64,000 nt of DNA from Rhodoferax sp. GTDB lineage: Bacteria > Pseudomonadota > Gammaproteobacteria > Burkholderiales > Burkholderiaceae_C. Under the pieces are notes generated by a model. It was given only the letters and a program-made list of their open reading frames with translations, did no database searches and was not told where the DNA came from. The position numbers and the translations under genes were made by a program. The stretch lies in contig NZ_JAAFIX010000006.1 in the NCBI RefSeq assembly GCF_013297935.1, positions 116,617 to 180,616 of the forward strand, given 5' to 3'. How positions within the stretch are numbered: the stretch's first letter is position 1; the number at the start of each line of letters is the position of its first letter. Positions 42,701 through 52,111 of this stretch are shown piece after piece.

Positions 42701-44804
42701 ATGGCTGCGTAGCGTTGCTGTCGGGTGTACCCATGGCAGCACGCCAGTCTGCCGGGGCAGCTTCCAGTCGTGCCCACTGCGCCTGGCGGTCTTGCGGCCA
42801 ATGGTGTACCCATAGGCGGTAGGCAGTGGCTGCCAACTCCATGTCTCGGTTTTCCAGACCGATGGCGAGCGCAAACTGCAGTAAATCGTACTGAATCACG
42901 CCTTTGGCGAAGTAGTTCCGCAGTTTGGCGGCTGCTGCTGTGCTTTGCCCCGTATGCCGCATCAGCAGTATGTCCAACGCTCGCGTACGCGGACTATCTG
43001 CTTGCAGCGCAGAGAGCGCGGCAAGTGCCTCGGCGGCAGCTGCAGGACGATGGAGTGCTACGTTGAGCAGGACCTGGTTAGCCCGGACATCAGGTACGTA
43101 GGGGCGCGATGCCGCAATAGAGTCCTGAGCCCACAGCGCAGCTTCCAGGTTGCCCGTGGCGGCAAACCGGTCTGCCGCCTGCGCGGTTAGTTTCCGGTAA
43201 TGGGGATGAATCCCGACACCCTTTTGGAGCCACTCCCAAGCCTCGGTTTGCAGTCGCTGCTGCTCTGCGGGTGGCATGCCAGGGGTTTTCATGATCAGGT
43301 TGAGTGTTTGAACGCTGCGCACGATGCTGGACTCCGCCACGAATGCCAGTGCGCTCACCACCACAACGACCAAACCCGCCAAGCCGGTAACAAGGAGCCC
43401 TACCCGCAAAACGGCAGTGTCTGCCAAGTAAGCCCGTGGGTTGGCACAGGCCAGCATGGCAAGTGCCACCATCAACAGCGCCCCTGTGCTGGCAAGGCGC
43501 CAGGGGAAACCGGCGTTGCTCACCAACAAAAGCCCCAATAGGCTGCACAAGGCAATGGCACACAAAGCTTCGGATGCCGAGCCTGCACCCTGGGCCAGGC
43601 GCTGCCAACGGGTCTGCGCGCTGTAGAGCAGATAGGCGAGCAAAAATGCCAAGAGCCCACCACCCACGGGAAGCCCGTACTCGGCCAATAGTTGCAGGGG
43701 CTCGTTGTGGGCATAGAAGTCTGTTTCAACCGAGTTATTGACGCCTTGGTAGCGGGGAATGTGCACCTCCCAAGCACCCGCACCGACGCCAGTCCACGGT
43801 TGGTCCATCAGCATGCGGATACTGGCGCGCCACATCAGTGCGCGAATGGAAAATGAGCCCTCGGTGTATTCCTCTGAACGAGTCACTGAGCTTGCCCGCA
43901 AAATGCCACGCTCCAGGGGGGTGACCCCGAACCCCTCTGCCACGATGGCCGGACTGGAGCTGGGTAGGGTGGCCAGGGAGCCCAAGCCCAGCAGCAATAT
44001 GGCGACCGTGAGCCCCAGTCCGCCCCGACTCCAGGGCTGACCTCCTGCAGACTGCCGGTAGCGCCATAAGACAACCAAGGTCACGGGCAGCATGATGACT
44101 GCAGATATCAAGGCCGACCGGGTGCCGGTCATCAGTAGCGCGACCAGGTTCCAAGCCACTGAGAGCGCCACGAGGCTCCTCCAGCCCGAAGACCGCAACT
44201 GGGCCAGCGCGTAAGCGGAGAACGGCAGTGTACAGACCAGGTATTCCGCAAAAAAGTTGCGATTTACAAACACCGAGGCGGGGGCAGCAGCTTGCGGGAA
44301 CCAAGACAGATCTCCCCAAAACTGCGCGGCACCCCACGTTGCCGCTCCGACCGCTCCTGCATGCAGGCCCCCTAGCAGCACCATGGCATGGCCACCGCGC
44401 AGGACCTGCAGACATGTCCACAGCAACACACCCAGCACGCACCAGCGCGCGGCCTCTGCTCCGGAGAGGTAGCTGTGTGACCACACCATGCTGCCGAGGG
44501 CATAGAGACACAAGATCGCAGGAAACGCCAGCAGCCCGTGAAAGTACCAGGGCGAAGCTTCCCCGCAGCGCGCCCGGAGTGCTGAGGTCAGCAGCAAGGC
44601 CAGCGTAGACACGACGCCCATAGCCAGCAGGGCGGATTTCAGGGTGTCCTGCAAAACCCACTCGCCGGGAATTCCCAGGGAGGGCACGAGTGCCAAGGTG
44701 ATGGCTAATGCCCAAGCAGCGCTTCTGGTCTCTGGGTGCGAAGGCACCGGAGCCGCAGAAATAGCGGTAATTTCCGGTGCATTGGAGGCTGGTGCAGCTG
44801 GCAT
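42699..44804 (-). CDS. Wzy/PglL-type O-antigen ligase, probable pilin glycosyltransferase
   Basis: A 701-residue multi-spanning membrane protein with about 11-12 segments and a large periplasmic loop. Family signs are FVNRNFFAEYLVCTLPF and the loop motif YAHNEPLQLLAEYGLP, typical of the Wzy_C superfamily of O-antigen ligases and O-oligosaccharyltransferases. After the last membrane segment come about 170 residues of TPR-like helices (WLQKGVGIHPHYRKL onward), as in PglL pilin glycosylases. It is antisense between mshA and mshC, so it probably transfers a lipid-linked glycan to Ser/Thr of MshA. Lipopolysaccharide ligase is the other possibility. ATG 44804 gives MPAAPASNAPEI; the frame is open 47 codons upstream. 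Confidence 0.82.
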   Translation of the reverse strand: MPAAPASNAPEITAISAAPVPSHPETRSAAWALAITLALVPSLGIPGEWVLQDTLKSALLAMGVVSTLALLLTSALRARCGEASPWYFHGLLAFPAILCLYALGSMVWSHSYLSGAEAARWCVLGVLLWTCLQVLRGGHAMVLLGGLHAGAVGAATWGAAQFWGDLSWFPQAAAPASVFVNRNFFAEYLVCTLPFSAYALAQLRSSGWRSLVALSVAWNLVALLMTGTRSALISAVIMLPVTLVVLWRYRQSAGGQPWSRGGLGLTVAILLLGLGSLATLPSSSPAIVAEGFGVTPLERGILRASSVTRSEEYTEGSFSIRALMWRASIRMLMDQPWTGVGAGAWEVHIPRYQGVNNSVETDFYAHNEPLQLLAEYGLPVGGGLLAFLLAYLLYSAQTRWQRLAQGAGSASEALCAIALCSLLGLLLVSNAGFPWRLASTGALLMVALAMLACANPRAYLADTAVLRVGLLVTGLAGLVVVVVSALAFVAESSIVRSVQTLNLIMKTPGMPPAEQQRLQTEAWEWLQKGVGIHPHYRKLTAQAADRFAATGNLEAALWAQDSIAASRPYVPDVRANQVLLNVALHRPAAAAEALAALSALQADSPRTRALDILLMRHTGQSTAAAAKLRNYFAKGVIQYDLLQFALAIGLENRDMELAATAYRLWVHHWPQDRQAQWARLEAAPADWRAAMGTPDSNATQP

Positions 44805-44870
44805 GTTGAGGGTAAGCTTTGCGGGGCCGCCGTTGCCCTGCTTCAGGGGCAAAGATTGATGATTAAAGTG

Positions 44871-44920
44871 CGCAGTAGCGCTTATTATCTGTGCGCGAGT
44901 AGCTCCTAAAAGCATAGCAA
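44871..44920 (-). repeat. Dispersed repeat between the ligase gene and mshC
   Basis: Minus-strand reading: TTGCTATGC, TTAGGAGCTAC, CGCGCACAGAT and AAGCGCTA. The copy ends 13 bp before the mshC start and makes up much of the 129-bp divergent spacer, so any mshC promoter must lie in or just beside it. Confidence 0.8.
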
Positions 44921-44933
44921 ATGTAAACGATCT

Positions 44934-45455
44934 ATGTCGTCCCACGTACTCCCTGACTTTGCGTTGGAACCGAGGCCCTTTTCATGGGGCAGGCGGACAC
45001 GCGGCTTCACTTTGGTGGAACTGGTCATGGTGATCGTGTTGCTCGGGGTGCTGTCGGTATATGCGGTACCGCGCATGATCAACACGGGTGACTTTTATGC
45101 CCGTGGGTTCTTCGATCAGTCTCTGGCCTATTTGCGTTACGCCCAGAAAGTAGCCATTGCTCAGCGCCGCACGGTTTGTGTGAGCCTGTCGGCGAGTGCG
45201 ATCAGTCTGCGTTTGGCCAATGCAGCGGGTAGTAATACCTGCACGATTGACCTGCCCGGGCCGGGCGGGGAGTCCGGCCTCACTGCCCGCAGCGGAGTGG
45301 CATTCAGCAGCAGCTTGACCTCCTTCAACTTTGACGGGCTGGGGCAACCGGTCAACGCAAGCACCGGCGCCCCCGCTCCGACCCAAGTGCTACAGGTGAC
45401 CAATGTGACGCCGTCGATCACCATCGAGGCAGGTACCGGTTATGTCCATGACTAA
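44934..45455 (+). CDS. mshC: MSHA minor pilin MshC
   Basis: A 173-residue GspH/MshC-type pseudopilin. A 23-residue leader ends RRTRG, followed by FTLVELVMVIVLLGVLS, so peptidase cleavage is after Gly24. The body contains DQSLAYLRYAQKVAIAQRRTVC, characteristic of MshC/GspH, and two Cys. It starts the second msh block after the antisense ligase gene, with the dispersed repeat immediately upstream. It overlaps mshD by 14 bp. Role: low-abundance pilin priming assembly. Confidence 0.88.
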   Translation: MSSHVLPDFALEPRPFSWGRRTRGFTLVELVMVIVLLGVLSVYAVPRMINTGDFYARGFFDQSLAYLRYAQKVAIAQRRTVCVSLSASAISLRLANAAGSNTCTIDLPGPGGESGLTARSGVAFSSSLTSFNFDGLGQPVNASTGAPAPTQVLQVTNVTPSITIEAGTGYVHD

Positions 45456-45894
45456 GCCGGCTGCAGCGCGCCGCCAGACCGGCTTTACGCTCGTAGAGCT
45501 GATAGTCTTTATCGTGGTGGTCGGTGTGGGGCTGGCGGGCATTTTGTCGGTGATGGACACGTCGGTGAAGTCCAGCGCGGACCCTATGATCCGCAAGCAG
45601 GCGATTGCCATTGCAGAGTCCGTATTGGAAGAGGTGCTCCAAAAAGCCTATGTCGATCCCGACGATTCACCCGCCGTGGTGGAGGCCAGTCGCGACCTCT
45701 GGGACGATGTGGACGACTATAACGGTCAGACACAAGCTGCATTTGCGTTTCCATCCAGTTTGTCCGCCTACACGCTGGCCATCTCCGTCACGGCTGACAG
45801 CGCAACATTGGGCATTGCTGCCAAGCGGGTGCGCATCACCGTGACGCGCGGCGCAGAGGCCATTGTGTTGACAGGCTACCGCACCAACTATTGA
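45442..45894 (+). CDS. mshD: MSHA minor pilin MshD
   Basis: A 150-residue prepilin: MSMTKPAAARRQTG then FTLVELIVFIVVVGVGLAG, with cleavage after Gly14. IRKQAIAIAESVLEEVL is the conserved stretch of the MshD family. The frame overlaps the end of mshC; ATG 45448 is an equally possible start. It is followed 13 bp later by mshO. Expected to be part of the pilus tip complex. Confidence 0.88.
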   Translation: MSMTKPAAARRQTGFTLVELIVFIVVVGVGLAGILSVMDTSVKSSADPMIRKQAIAIAESVLEEVLQKAYVDPDDSPAVVEASRDLWDDVDDYNGQTQAAFAFPSSLSAYTLAISVTADSATLGIAAKRVRITVTRGAEAIVLTGYRTNY

Positions 45895-45907
45895 GGAAGC
45901 CGCAGCA

Positions 45908-46810
45908 ATGAAGACGCCTCTGCAAGCCCCTCGCCTTCAAAAAGGTTTCACGTTGGTGGAGCTGGTGATCGTGATTGTGATCATGGGGGTAATAGGTGGG
46001 GTGGTCGCTGTGTTCATGCGGGCCCCCATTCAAGCCTATTTCGATAGCGGGCGTCGGGCTGCCCTGACCGATGTGGCGGACACTGCGGTCCGGCGTATTT
46101 CGCGGGACATCCGCAAAGCATTGCCCAACAGCGTGCGGGTGAGCACAAGCGGCTCGGACTCCTGCCTTGAATTTATTCCCACCCGTAACGGTGGGCGTTA
46201 CCGGGAGAGCAATCGCCCCACGGGCGACACCGTGGGCAAAGGGCTGGACTTCACGATTGCAGACTCCGACTTCAATATGCTGGGGAGGAATGCAGATTGG
46301 CCGGTGGATCAGCAGATTGCCTCGAACGACCTCATTGTGGTTTACAACCTCGGCATCACCAGCGCAACCGCCTACAACGGCGACAACGTAGGGCGGGTTG
46401 CCAGTATCAGCGCCGACAACTCCAGTGGTGCAGAAGAAACCACCATCAAACTGGCTGCGCCCAAGCAATTTCCCTTAGATTCAGGCACCAAGCGTTTTCA
46501 TATCGTGCCGGTGGAGGAGAACGTCGTTGCCTATGTGTGTAACGGCAGCACCTTGCGCAGGTTAGTGACACCCGGTCTCACCACCGGTACGGGGGTCTTG
46601 TTTACCAACAGTGCCACACGCTATTGCGGCAGCGCAGGCAATCCATTGAGCGCTGCACCCGTGTTGGTTTCTGATTTGACGTCTTGCAGTTTCACCTACA
46701 ACGACACTGATTCACAGCGCAACGGGCTGGTGCAAATGTCGCTCTCAATCACCCGAGGTGCGGAAACGGTGAACCTTTATCACCAGATTCAGGTCAACAA
46801 CACACCATGA
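45908..46810 (+). CDS. mshO: MSHA minor pilin MshO
   Basis: A 300-residue large pseudopilin with leader MKTPLQAPRLQKG and mature start FTLVELVIVIVIMGVIGG. DTAVRRISRDIRKALPNSVRV is typical of MshO/GspJ-like pilins. Three or four Cys in the C-terminal half could form disulfides. It sits between mshD and mshP, overlapping mshP by 4 bp (ATGA). Probable tip pilin. Confidence 0.88.
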   Translation: MKTPLQAPRLQKGFTLVELVIVIVIMGVIGGVVAVFMRAPIQAYFDSGRRAALTDVADTAVRRISRDIRKALPNSVRVSTSGSDSCLEFIPTRNGGRYRESNRPTGDTVGKGLDFTIADSDFNMLGRNADWPVDQQIASNDLIVVYNLGITSATAYNGDNVGRVASISADNSSGAEETTIKLAAPKQFPLDSGTKRFHIVPVEENVVAYVCNGSTLRRLVTPGLTTGTGVLFTNSATRYCGSAGNPLSAAPVLVSDLTSCSFTYNDTDSQRNGLVQMSLSITRGAETVNLYHQIQVNNTP

Positions 46811-47217
46811 CGTATCGTTCACTTCCAGAGCGCGGCTTTGCCGCCATCGCCGCCATTTTTCTGGTGCTGATATTGGCCGCCTTGGGTGGGTTCATGGTTT
46901 CTTTTTCCAACACGCAGCAGCTCACTTCCGCACGGGACTTACAAGGCAGCCGAGCCTATTGGGCCGCACGTGGTGGCCTTGCATGGGGGGTCGCAAGTTT
47001 GGTTGCAAGCAACGCCGCTTGTCCTGCAAGTGACCTCACCAGCGCTGCCGGCCGGAGTGTGGATGGCTACACCGTGCGGGTCACCTGCAGCCGCACCGTC
47101 TATGCGGATGGCGGCGGGAGTGTCGTCGTGTACCGCTTGGACTCCCGGGCGAGCTTGGGTGTTGCCGGTGGAAGCAATTACGTAGAGCGCAGTGTGAGCG
47201 CGACCATGGAGATGTGA
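46807..47217 (+). CDS. mshP: MSHA biogenesis protein MshP
   Basis: A 136-residue membrane-anchored protein with one N-terminal segment (residues 10-31, GFAAIAAIFLVLILAALGGF) like PilX/MshP, where the pilin motif is degenerate (RGFAAIAAIF). SRAYWAARGGLAWG is a conserved pattern of this family. It overlaps mshO by ATGA and shares an A with the mshQ start (TGATG), so it is coupled on both sides. Confidence 0.85.
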   Translation: MTYRSLPERGFAAIAAIFLVLILAALGGFMVSFSNTQQLTSARDLQGSRAYWAARGGLAWGVASLVASNAACPASDLTSAAGRSVDGYTVRVTCSRTVYADGGGSVVVYRLDSRASLGVAGGSNYVERSVSATMEM

Positions 47218-50198
47218 TGATCCGAGTGAATGCGTGTATCCGTGCTCTGCAGGCGAAGGCGCTGCAGTGGGGCACTTGTCTGCTGGTGGGGCTGGTACCC
47301 GCTGTCGCCATGGCCATCGAGTTCAACAGTACAGGGGGCACCAACGCTACCAACGGCTTGCGAATTGTGATTGACCCCAATACACAGATTCAAGTGCGCC
47401 GGCTTAACAACACGGGCCAGGTATACCGACCGACCGACCTTCCCCCGAATAGCCAACTAGACAATGGGGTGTACCTGCGGGCCAACGGGCAGCTCTTTGG
47501 GCCCTCTCATTTCAGGCTGACCGCAAGGTCAGACTACAACACGCAAACGATCAGCGCCACCACGCCCGACAATCCAGCGGCGTCCGGTGTGCAGCAGACG
47601 GCAAGCTCTACGCTCGCAGTGACCAATGGGCCCCAAGTGTCTATCCTGTGGAAATACACGACCCCCTTAGACTTCTTGACTGCGGAGGTGACGGTCACCA
47701 TTCCGTCGGGCTACGCAGTCAGCGCGGCTAACCCTGTGCGCTACACCCACTCCTTTGACACCTTTTTGGGCGGGAGTGACCAGGGCTGCGGCGTGTCGTT
47801 TGTCGACTCCAACGGGAAGCGGGTGATCGGCACCTACCCGCCTACCTCCGGAGTGTGTACTTCTGTGACCACCATTCCGGCGGGCGTGTCTGTGGTGGAG
47901 TCCTTTCGTGAGCGCTCAGGGCTCGCCTTTTCGGCTTATTGTGCGAACGATTGGAACTCTTTTTGGGACCTGAACGCTAGCTGCTCAGTAAACAAAACCA
48001 CCGCCATGATCAATACCGTGAGCAATACCTTGCGAGACACGGGGATCGGCATCCAGTACCAGTTCATAGCGCCCGGGACCTACACCTTCAGCTATGACTT
48101 TGTGGTCGGCTCGCCCACCGTGCCGCCCTACGACCACCTTGAAATACGCCACGATGGCATGGGCACCTTGTGCCCCGAGCCCGTCCAGGTGTTGGCCTGC
48201 CTGGTGTCTACCGTGCCTTGCCCTGCCGCCAGTATTGTGGCTACGGGTAGCCTGACAGGGCAGGTGACCACCACCCCGGCCGTGCCCACGGTGTCCAAGA
48301 CGCCCAGCACCTTTACGGTGGGGTCCGGCAACAGCACTCAGACGGTCACGCTGCAGGCCAATGCAAGTGGCACTGTCGTGTTGGGCGCCGCCGGTTTGAG
48401 CACGATCCCCCTGAATGGCACGCGCTGCTTCAACACGATGACCGGCACCCAAAGCTGCGCCATGACCTTCGTGGGCACGCCCTGTGTTGGCGGCTATGAC
48501 TGCCTGGAGGCGGGTGCCGTCTATAACAATGTGATTGCCACGGGCACGGGGCGCAACCCGCTCAACACCAAGCTCAGTGGGACGGCATTCAGTCTTGATG
48601 TGATGGCGGTGCTGGCCGACGGCACCCCTGCGCTGACCTACACGGCCACTAGCGGCGTGACTGTGGAGTTGTTCAATGAACCAACCACCCCGCCTGCGAG
48701 TTGCTCGGCCTACACCGGCGCGATTGCGAGCCGGAGCCTCACTTTCGCGACCACAGATCTGGGCCGCAAGGCCCTGCCCACCCCGATTACCCTGCCCACC
48801 GCCCACCGCAACGTCATTTGCCGGGTGACGGACACCAACGTGTCGCCCACGCTTTACGCATGTTCTTCGGACCGGTTCGCTGTTCGCCCCCAAAGCCTAA
48901 ACGTGACCACCGCTTCGCAAACCAACACGGGCTTGACTGGTACGCCTAAGGCTATTGCGGGTGCTAACTTTGACCTGTCGGCCTCGTCCGGTGTGACGGG
49001 CGGCTATACCGGTACACCGGCAATCGACGCGACCAAAGTGGTTGACCACAACAGTGCCGCCATCCAGAGCGGCACCCTGACCGGGGCCTTTGCGGCTGCC
49101 ACCGGTGTTGCTGCCACTGGTAGCAGCTTTCGCTACATCGATGTAGGCAATATTCAGTTTCAAGCCGATGCGGTGGTGGATACGGCATTCGCGGCGATCG
49201 ACGAGGCGGCCGGAGACTGTGTGGCCGGCAGCAGCTCCAACACGTTGACGGGTGGGCGATACGGCTGCACCATCGGTAGCAATGCCTCCGTCAGAATGGG
49301 GCGGTGGTACCCGAGCCACTACTCGTTTAGCGGCAGTGTCGTGCCCGCCTGCACAGCAGGGGCGTTCACTTACATGGACCAGGATGCCATGGCGGTGAAT
49401 CTGGTACTCAAGGCCCACGCAAGCACGGGCGGGGCGGCGTCTGCCACAGACCCGGTGGTGAGTCGCTTGGTGTCTGGCTTCACCGGGCGGGCATCCGTCA
49501 CTTTTAGCGGGGATAACGCGTCAACGCCGGTAGCCATTACCCGCCTGACCAGTCCTGCTTTTCCTGCTATGCCCAGCAACACGCTTTGGAACCAGGGGCA
49601 AGTCACTATTGCGGACACGTTTGCCTTCAGCAAGTTGACCAGTCCCGACGGGCCTTATGACAGCTTCCGCATCCAGGCGGCAGTGGCGGATGCCGATGGC
49701 AGCACACTCATCGGCCCTACAACCGCCACAGGCACCAGCAGCATTCGCTATGGTCAACTGCGTGTGGGGAACGCCTATGGCTCTGAGCTGCTGCCGCTGC
49801 CGATACCCGTCGAGGCGCGCTACTGGAACGGCAGCGCCTATGTGCTCAACACCTTGGATAGCTGTACCTCGTTCGCGCCTTCGGCGCTCCAGATGGGCAG
49901 CTACACCGAGAACCTGAATAACTGTGAAACCCAGCTCAGCCCCACCAGCACACAGACGCTGGCGTCTGGCCGGCTCAACAGCCTGCAACTCTCTAAGCCG
50001 GGCAAGGGCAACAGCGGTAGCGTGCTGTTGACCTTGAACGTCGCCGCGACGCCAGTCGCAGGTGCCACCACCTGTGTATCGGCGACAGCGACACCGGCTA
50101 CAGCCGCCAACCGGCCGTGGTTTGGTAGTAACCCGGCAGCCAGGGCGACCTTTGGCAAATACCGTAGTCCTTTGATCTACTTGCGGGAAAATTACTGA
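47217..50198 (+). CDS. mshQ: MSHA biogenesis protein MshQ (large surface protein)
   Basis: A 993-residue exported protein with a signal peptide (about residues 1-33, ending VAMA) and long beta-rich regions full of Thr/Ser/Gly. Many paired Cys and a C-terminal segment (GNAYGSELLPLPIPVEARYWNGSAYV) match the domain found in MshQ/DUF6701 proteins. Just after the signal (IEFNSTGG...) is a region resembling a lectin- or laminin-type fold, but I cannot assign it firmly. Probably the tip adhesin or tip-associated protein of the pilus. The ATG at 47217 overlaps the mshP stop; a GTG 3 bp earlier is less likely. Confidence 0.85.
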   Translation: MIRVNACIRALQAKALQWGTCLLVGLVPAVAMAIEFNSTGGTNATNGLRIVIDPNTQIQVRRLNNTGQVYRPTDLPPNSQLDNGVYLRANGQLFGPSHFRLTARSDYNTQTISATTPDNPAASGVQQTASSTLAVTNGPQVSILWKYTTPLDFLTAEVTVTIPSGYAVSAANPVRYTHSFDTFLGGSDQGCGVSFVDSNGKRVIGTYPPTSGVCTSVTTIPAGVSVVESFRERSGLAFSAYCANDWNSFWDLNASCSVNKTTAMINTVSNTLRDTGIGIQYQFIAPGTYTFSYDFVVGSPTVPPYDHLEIRHDGMGTLCPEPVQVLACLVSTVPCPAASIVATGSLTGQVTTTPAVPTVSKTPSTFTVGSGNSTQTVTLQANASGTVVLGAAGLSTIPLNGTRCFNTMTGTQSCAMTFVGTPCVGGYDCLEAGAVYNNVIATGTGRNPLNTKLSGTAFSLDVMAVLADGTPALTYTATSGVTVELFNEPTTPPASCSAYTGAIASRSLTFATTDLGRKALPTPITLPTAHRNVICRVTDTNVSPTLYACSSDRFAVRPQSLNVTTASQTNTGLTGTPKAIAGANFDLSASSGVTGGYTGTPAIDATKVVDHNSAAIQSGTLTGAFAAATGVAATGSSFRYIDVGNIQFQADAVVDTAFAAIDEAAGDCVAGSSSNTLTGGRYGCTIGSNASVRMGRWYPSHYSFSGSVVPACTAGAFTYMDQDAMAVNLVLKAHASTGGAASATDPVVSRLVSGFTGRASVTFSGDNASTPVAITRLTSPAFPAMPSNTLWNQGQVTIADTFAFSKLTSPDGPYDSFRIQAAVADADGSTLIGPTTATGTSSIRYGQLRVGNAYGSELLPLPIPVEARYWNGSAYVLNTLDSCTSFAPSALQMGSYTENLNNCETQLSPTSTQTLASGRLNSLQLSKPGKGNSGSVLLTLNVAATPVAGATTCVSATATPATAANRPWFGSNPAARATFGKYRSPLIYLRENY

Positions 50199-50360
50199 GT
50201 ACGGCGGGTTGCCAAACTACCGGAAAAACCTGTTAAATCCGTGTCATGATTGAGCGTCAAGCTACTAAACTGAGAGCAAGTTTCTGAAAAAATCAAACAT
50301 TTTCATGATTGAAGTCGCGACTGAGTCTTTTCACCCTCGACCGGCAGGAGCTTGCTGACC

Positions 50361-51407
50361 ATGCGTTGGCCCTGGCAGCGGACTGCATCCGGAGCGCAGT
50401 TGATCGTGTCTTGGTCAGGACAGACCTTGGCCTATGTGCTGGCCCATGGCACTGGCCGCACGTTCACCGTGAAACGCGCCGGTGTGGAGGCGCAGAGCAA
50501 TGACAGCTTGGAAGAGTTTGTCCGCCGACTAACGGCGCTGGGGCTCAAAGGGTGTGCAGCGCATGTCATGCTGAGGCCTGAGCAGTACCAAATGCTGCAG
50601 ATTGAGGCGCCTTCCGTGCCCCCCGAGGAGCTTCGCTCTGCGGCCCGCTACCAGGTTAAAGAAATGGTGGACGCGCATTTAGATGACCTCACGATGGATG
50701 TACTGCGGGTCGGCGACGGGGAGGGGCGGGCAGCATCGCAAATGTTTGTGGTGGCCGCTAACAACAGTTTTGTGCGCGATGTCATGAGCCTGGGGGAGGC
50801 CATGCACTGGGACATCCGCGTGATCGATGTCCAAGATATGGCACAGCGGAATTTGCAAACCATGCTCGAGTCATCGCGTGCCACGGGGGCACTGGTGTTG
50901 TCGGGTGGGCGGCAGGCTTTGTTGACGTTCAGTGCAGCAGGCGAATTGTTTTACAGCCGCAGACTGGACTTGCCCGAGGGCTTTATGGCCATGACCTGGA
51001 CAGCTGCGTCCGTGTCGGAGCCCGTGGCTGTGGATGCTTATACGCCGGTGGAGGAGTATGTGCCTGACTATGCGGGCAGCTCCTACAGCCCGAATTTTTC
51101 GACAACCGGCGCAGAAGCTGCTCCGGAAAGTCAGGCCGATATTGACCGTGCCCAGCGGTTTTTGGTGGAAGTTCAGCGTTCGATCGATTTGTGGGAGCGC
51201 ACTTGGACACAATGGCCTTTGGCCGGCATTCGGGTGTTTGCAGGTGAGCGTAGTGGGGAGTTGGCGGAGTGGCTTAGTCGTGACACCGGTCAAAATGTGA
51301 CCCCGTTCGAGGTCGCCAGCGGCTTTGAGGGCTGGGATGCCGTGGCCGAGCCTGACAAGCCTCTGTGCATGCCTTTGCTCGGTAATTTATTGCGCGGTGA
51401 CGCTTAG
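50361..51407 (+). CDS. mshI: MSHA biogenesis protein MshI (PilM-like)
   Basis: A 348-residue cytoplasmic protein with the actin-like fold pattern of PilM/MshI: an N-terminal phosphate-loop-like segment (LIVSWSGQTLAYVL), VPPEELRSAARYQVKEMV, and a C-terminal half interrupted by an acidic loop. CAGGAG lies 11 bp before the ATG; a TTG 9 bp upstream is also possible. The 162-bp gap after mshQ, AT-rich, probably holds a promoter for the mshI-N block. It should link the assembly ATPase side to the periplasmic PilN/O-like proteins. Confidence 0.85.
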   Translation: MRWPWQRTASGAQLIVSWSGQTLAYVLAHGTGRTFTVKRAGVEAQSNDSLEEFVRRLTALGLKGCAAHVMLRPEQYQMLQIEAPSVPPEELRSAARYQVKEMVDAHLDDLTMDVLRVGDGEGRAASQMFVVAANNSFVRDVMSLGEAMHWDIRVIDVQDMAQRNLQTMLESSRATGALVLSGGRQALLTFSAAGELFYSRRLDLPEGFMAMTWTAASVSEPVAVDAYTPVEEYVPDYAGSSYSPNFSTTGAEAAPESQADIDRAQRFLVEVQRSIDLWERTWTQWPLAGIRVFAGERSGELAEWLSRDTGQNVTPFEVASGFEGWDAVAEPDKPLCMPLLGNLLRGDA

Positions 51408-51430
51408 ACTGCACGAGGAGCGAACCCCAC

Positions 51431-52111
51431 ATGCCCCAACAAATCAACCTGTGCTCCGTTTCGCTGATCAAGCCCCGGCAGCAGTTTGAGGCCAGCACCA
51501 TGGCAATAGCCTTGGCCGTGTTTGTCGTCCTGGGTGCGGCGCTGTGCGCTACGTGGGTCTGGAACTTGCAAAATGCGCAACAAGGCTTCGCGTCTGCTTT
51601 GCAGACTCAGGCTTTGGAGATGCAAAGTCTTCAAGCAGCCATTGCCGAAAGCAAATCGCGTGCTCAGCCGCCGTCTGCTGAGCTAATCCAGGAGGCGCAG
51701 GCTAAAAAAGCGGAGTTGGCACTGAAGAGTCAGGCTTTGCTGGCATTGCAGCAAGGGCAATTCAAACCCGGGTTGGGCTACTCAGACCGGCTGGCGCTGG
51801 TTGCTCGCAGTATTCCGGACTCCGTCTGGGTAACGGCAGTGCGCGCTGACGCAGGCAGCATGGAGGTGAGTGGCTTTACCTTGGAGCCATCGTCCCTGAA
51901 TGATTGGGTCGCACGCCTGGCGCAAAGTCCTCTAATGGCGGGGTTGCGCCTGAGCACAGTCAAGGTTCAAAGCACAGCGCTGGCGCAGACAACCGGTAGC
52001 GCTGCGTTAACCACTACCACCGAAGTCGCCGCGCCGAGGGGTCGGGAGGCGTGGTCGTTTAGTTTGGTCAGTGCGCTGGTACAGCCTGAGTCACCGAGGG
52101 TTCAGCCATGA
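51431..52111 (+). CDS. PilN-domain protein of the MSHA system
   Basis: A 226-residue bitopic protein. MPQQINLCSVSLIKPR is the short cytoplasmic start of PilN/GspL-C proteins that binds PilM/MshI. One membrane segment follows (about residues 25-45), then a coiled coil (46-95) and a PilN periplasmic fold (DSVWVTAVRADAGSMEVSGF). It corresponds to the second MshI-like or MshJ position in other clusters, and the exact letter is uncertain. Start lies 23 bp after mshI; the end overlaps the next gene by 4 bp. Confidence 0.82.
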   Translation: MPQQINLCSVSLIKPRQQFEASTMAIALAVFVVLGAALCATWVWNLQNAQQGFASALQTQALEMQSLQAAIAESKSRAQPPSAELIQEAQAKKAELALKSQALLALQQGQFKPGLGYSDRLALVARSIPDSVWVTAVRADAGSMEVSGFTLEPSSLNDWVARLAQSPLMAGLRLSTVKVQSTALAQTTGSAALTTTTEVAAPRGREAWSFSLVSALVQPESPRVQP

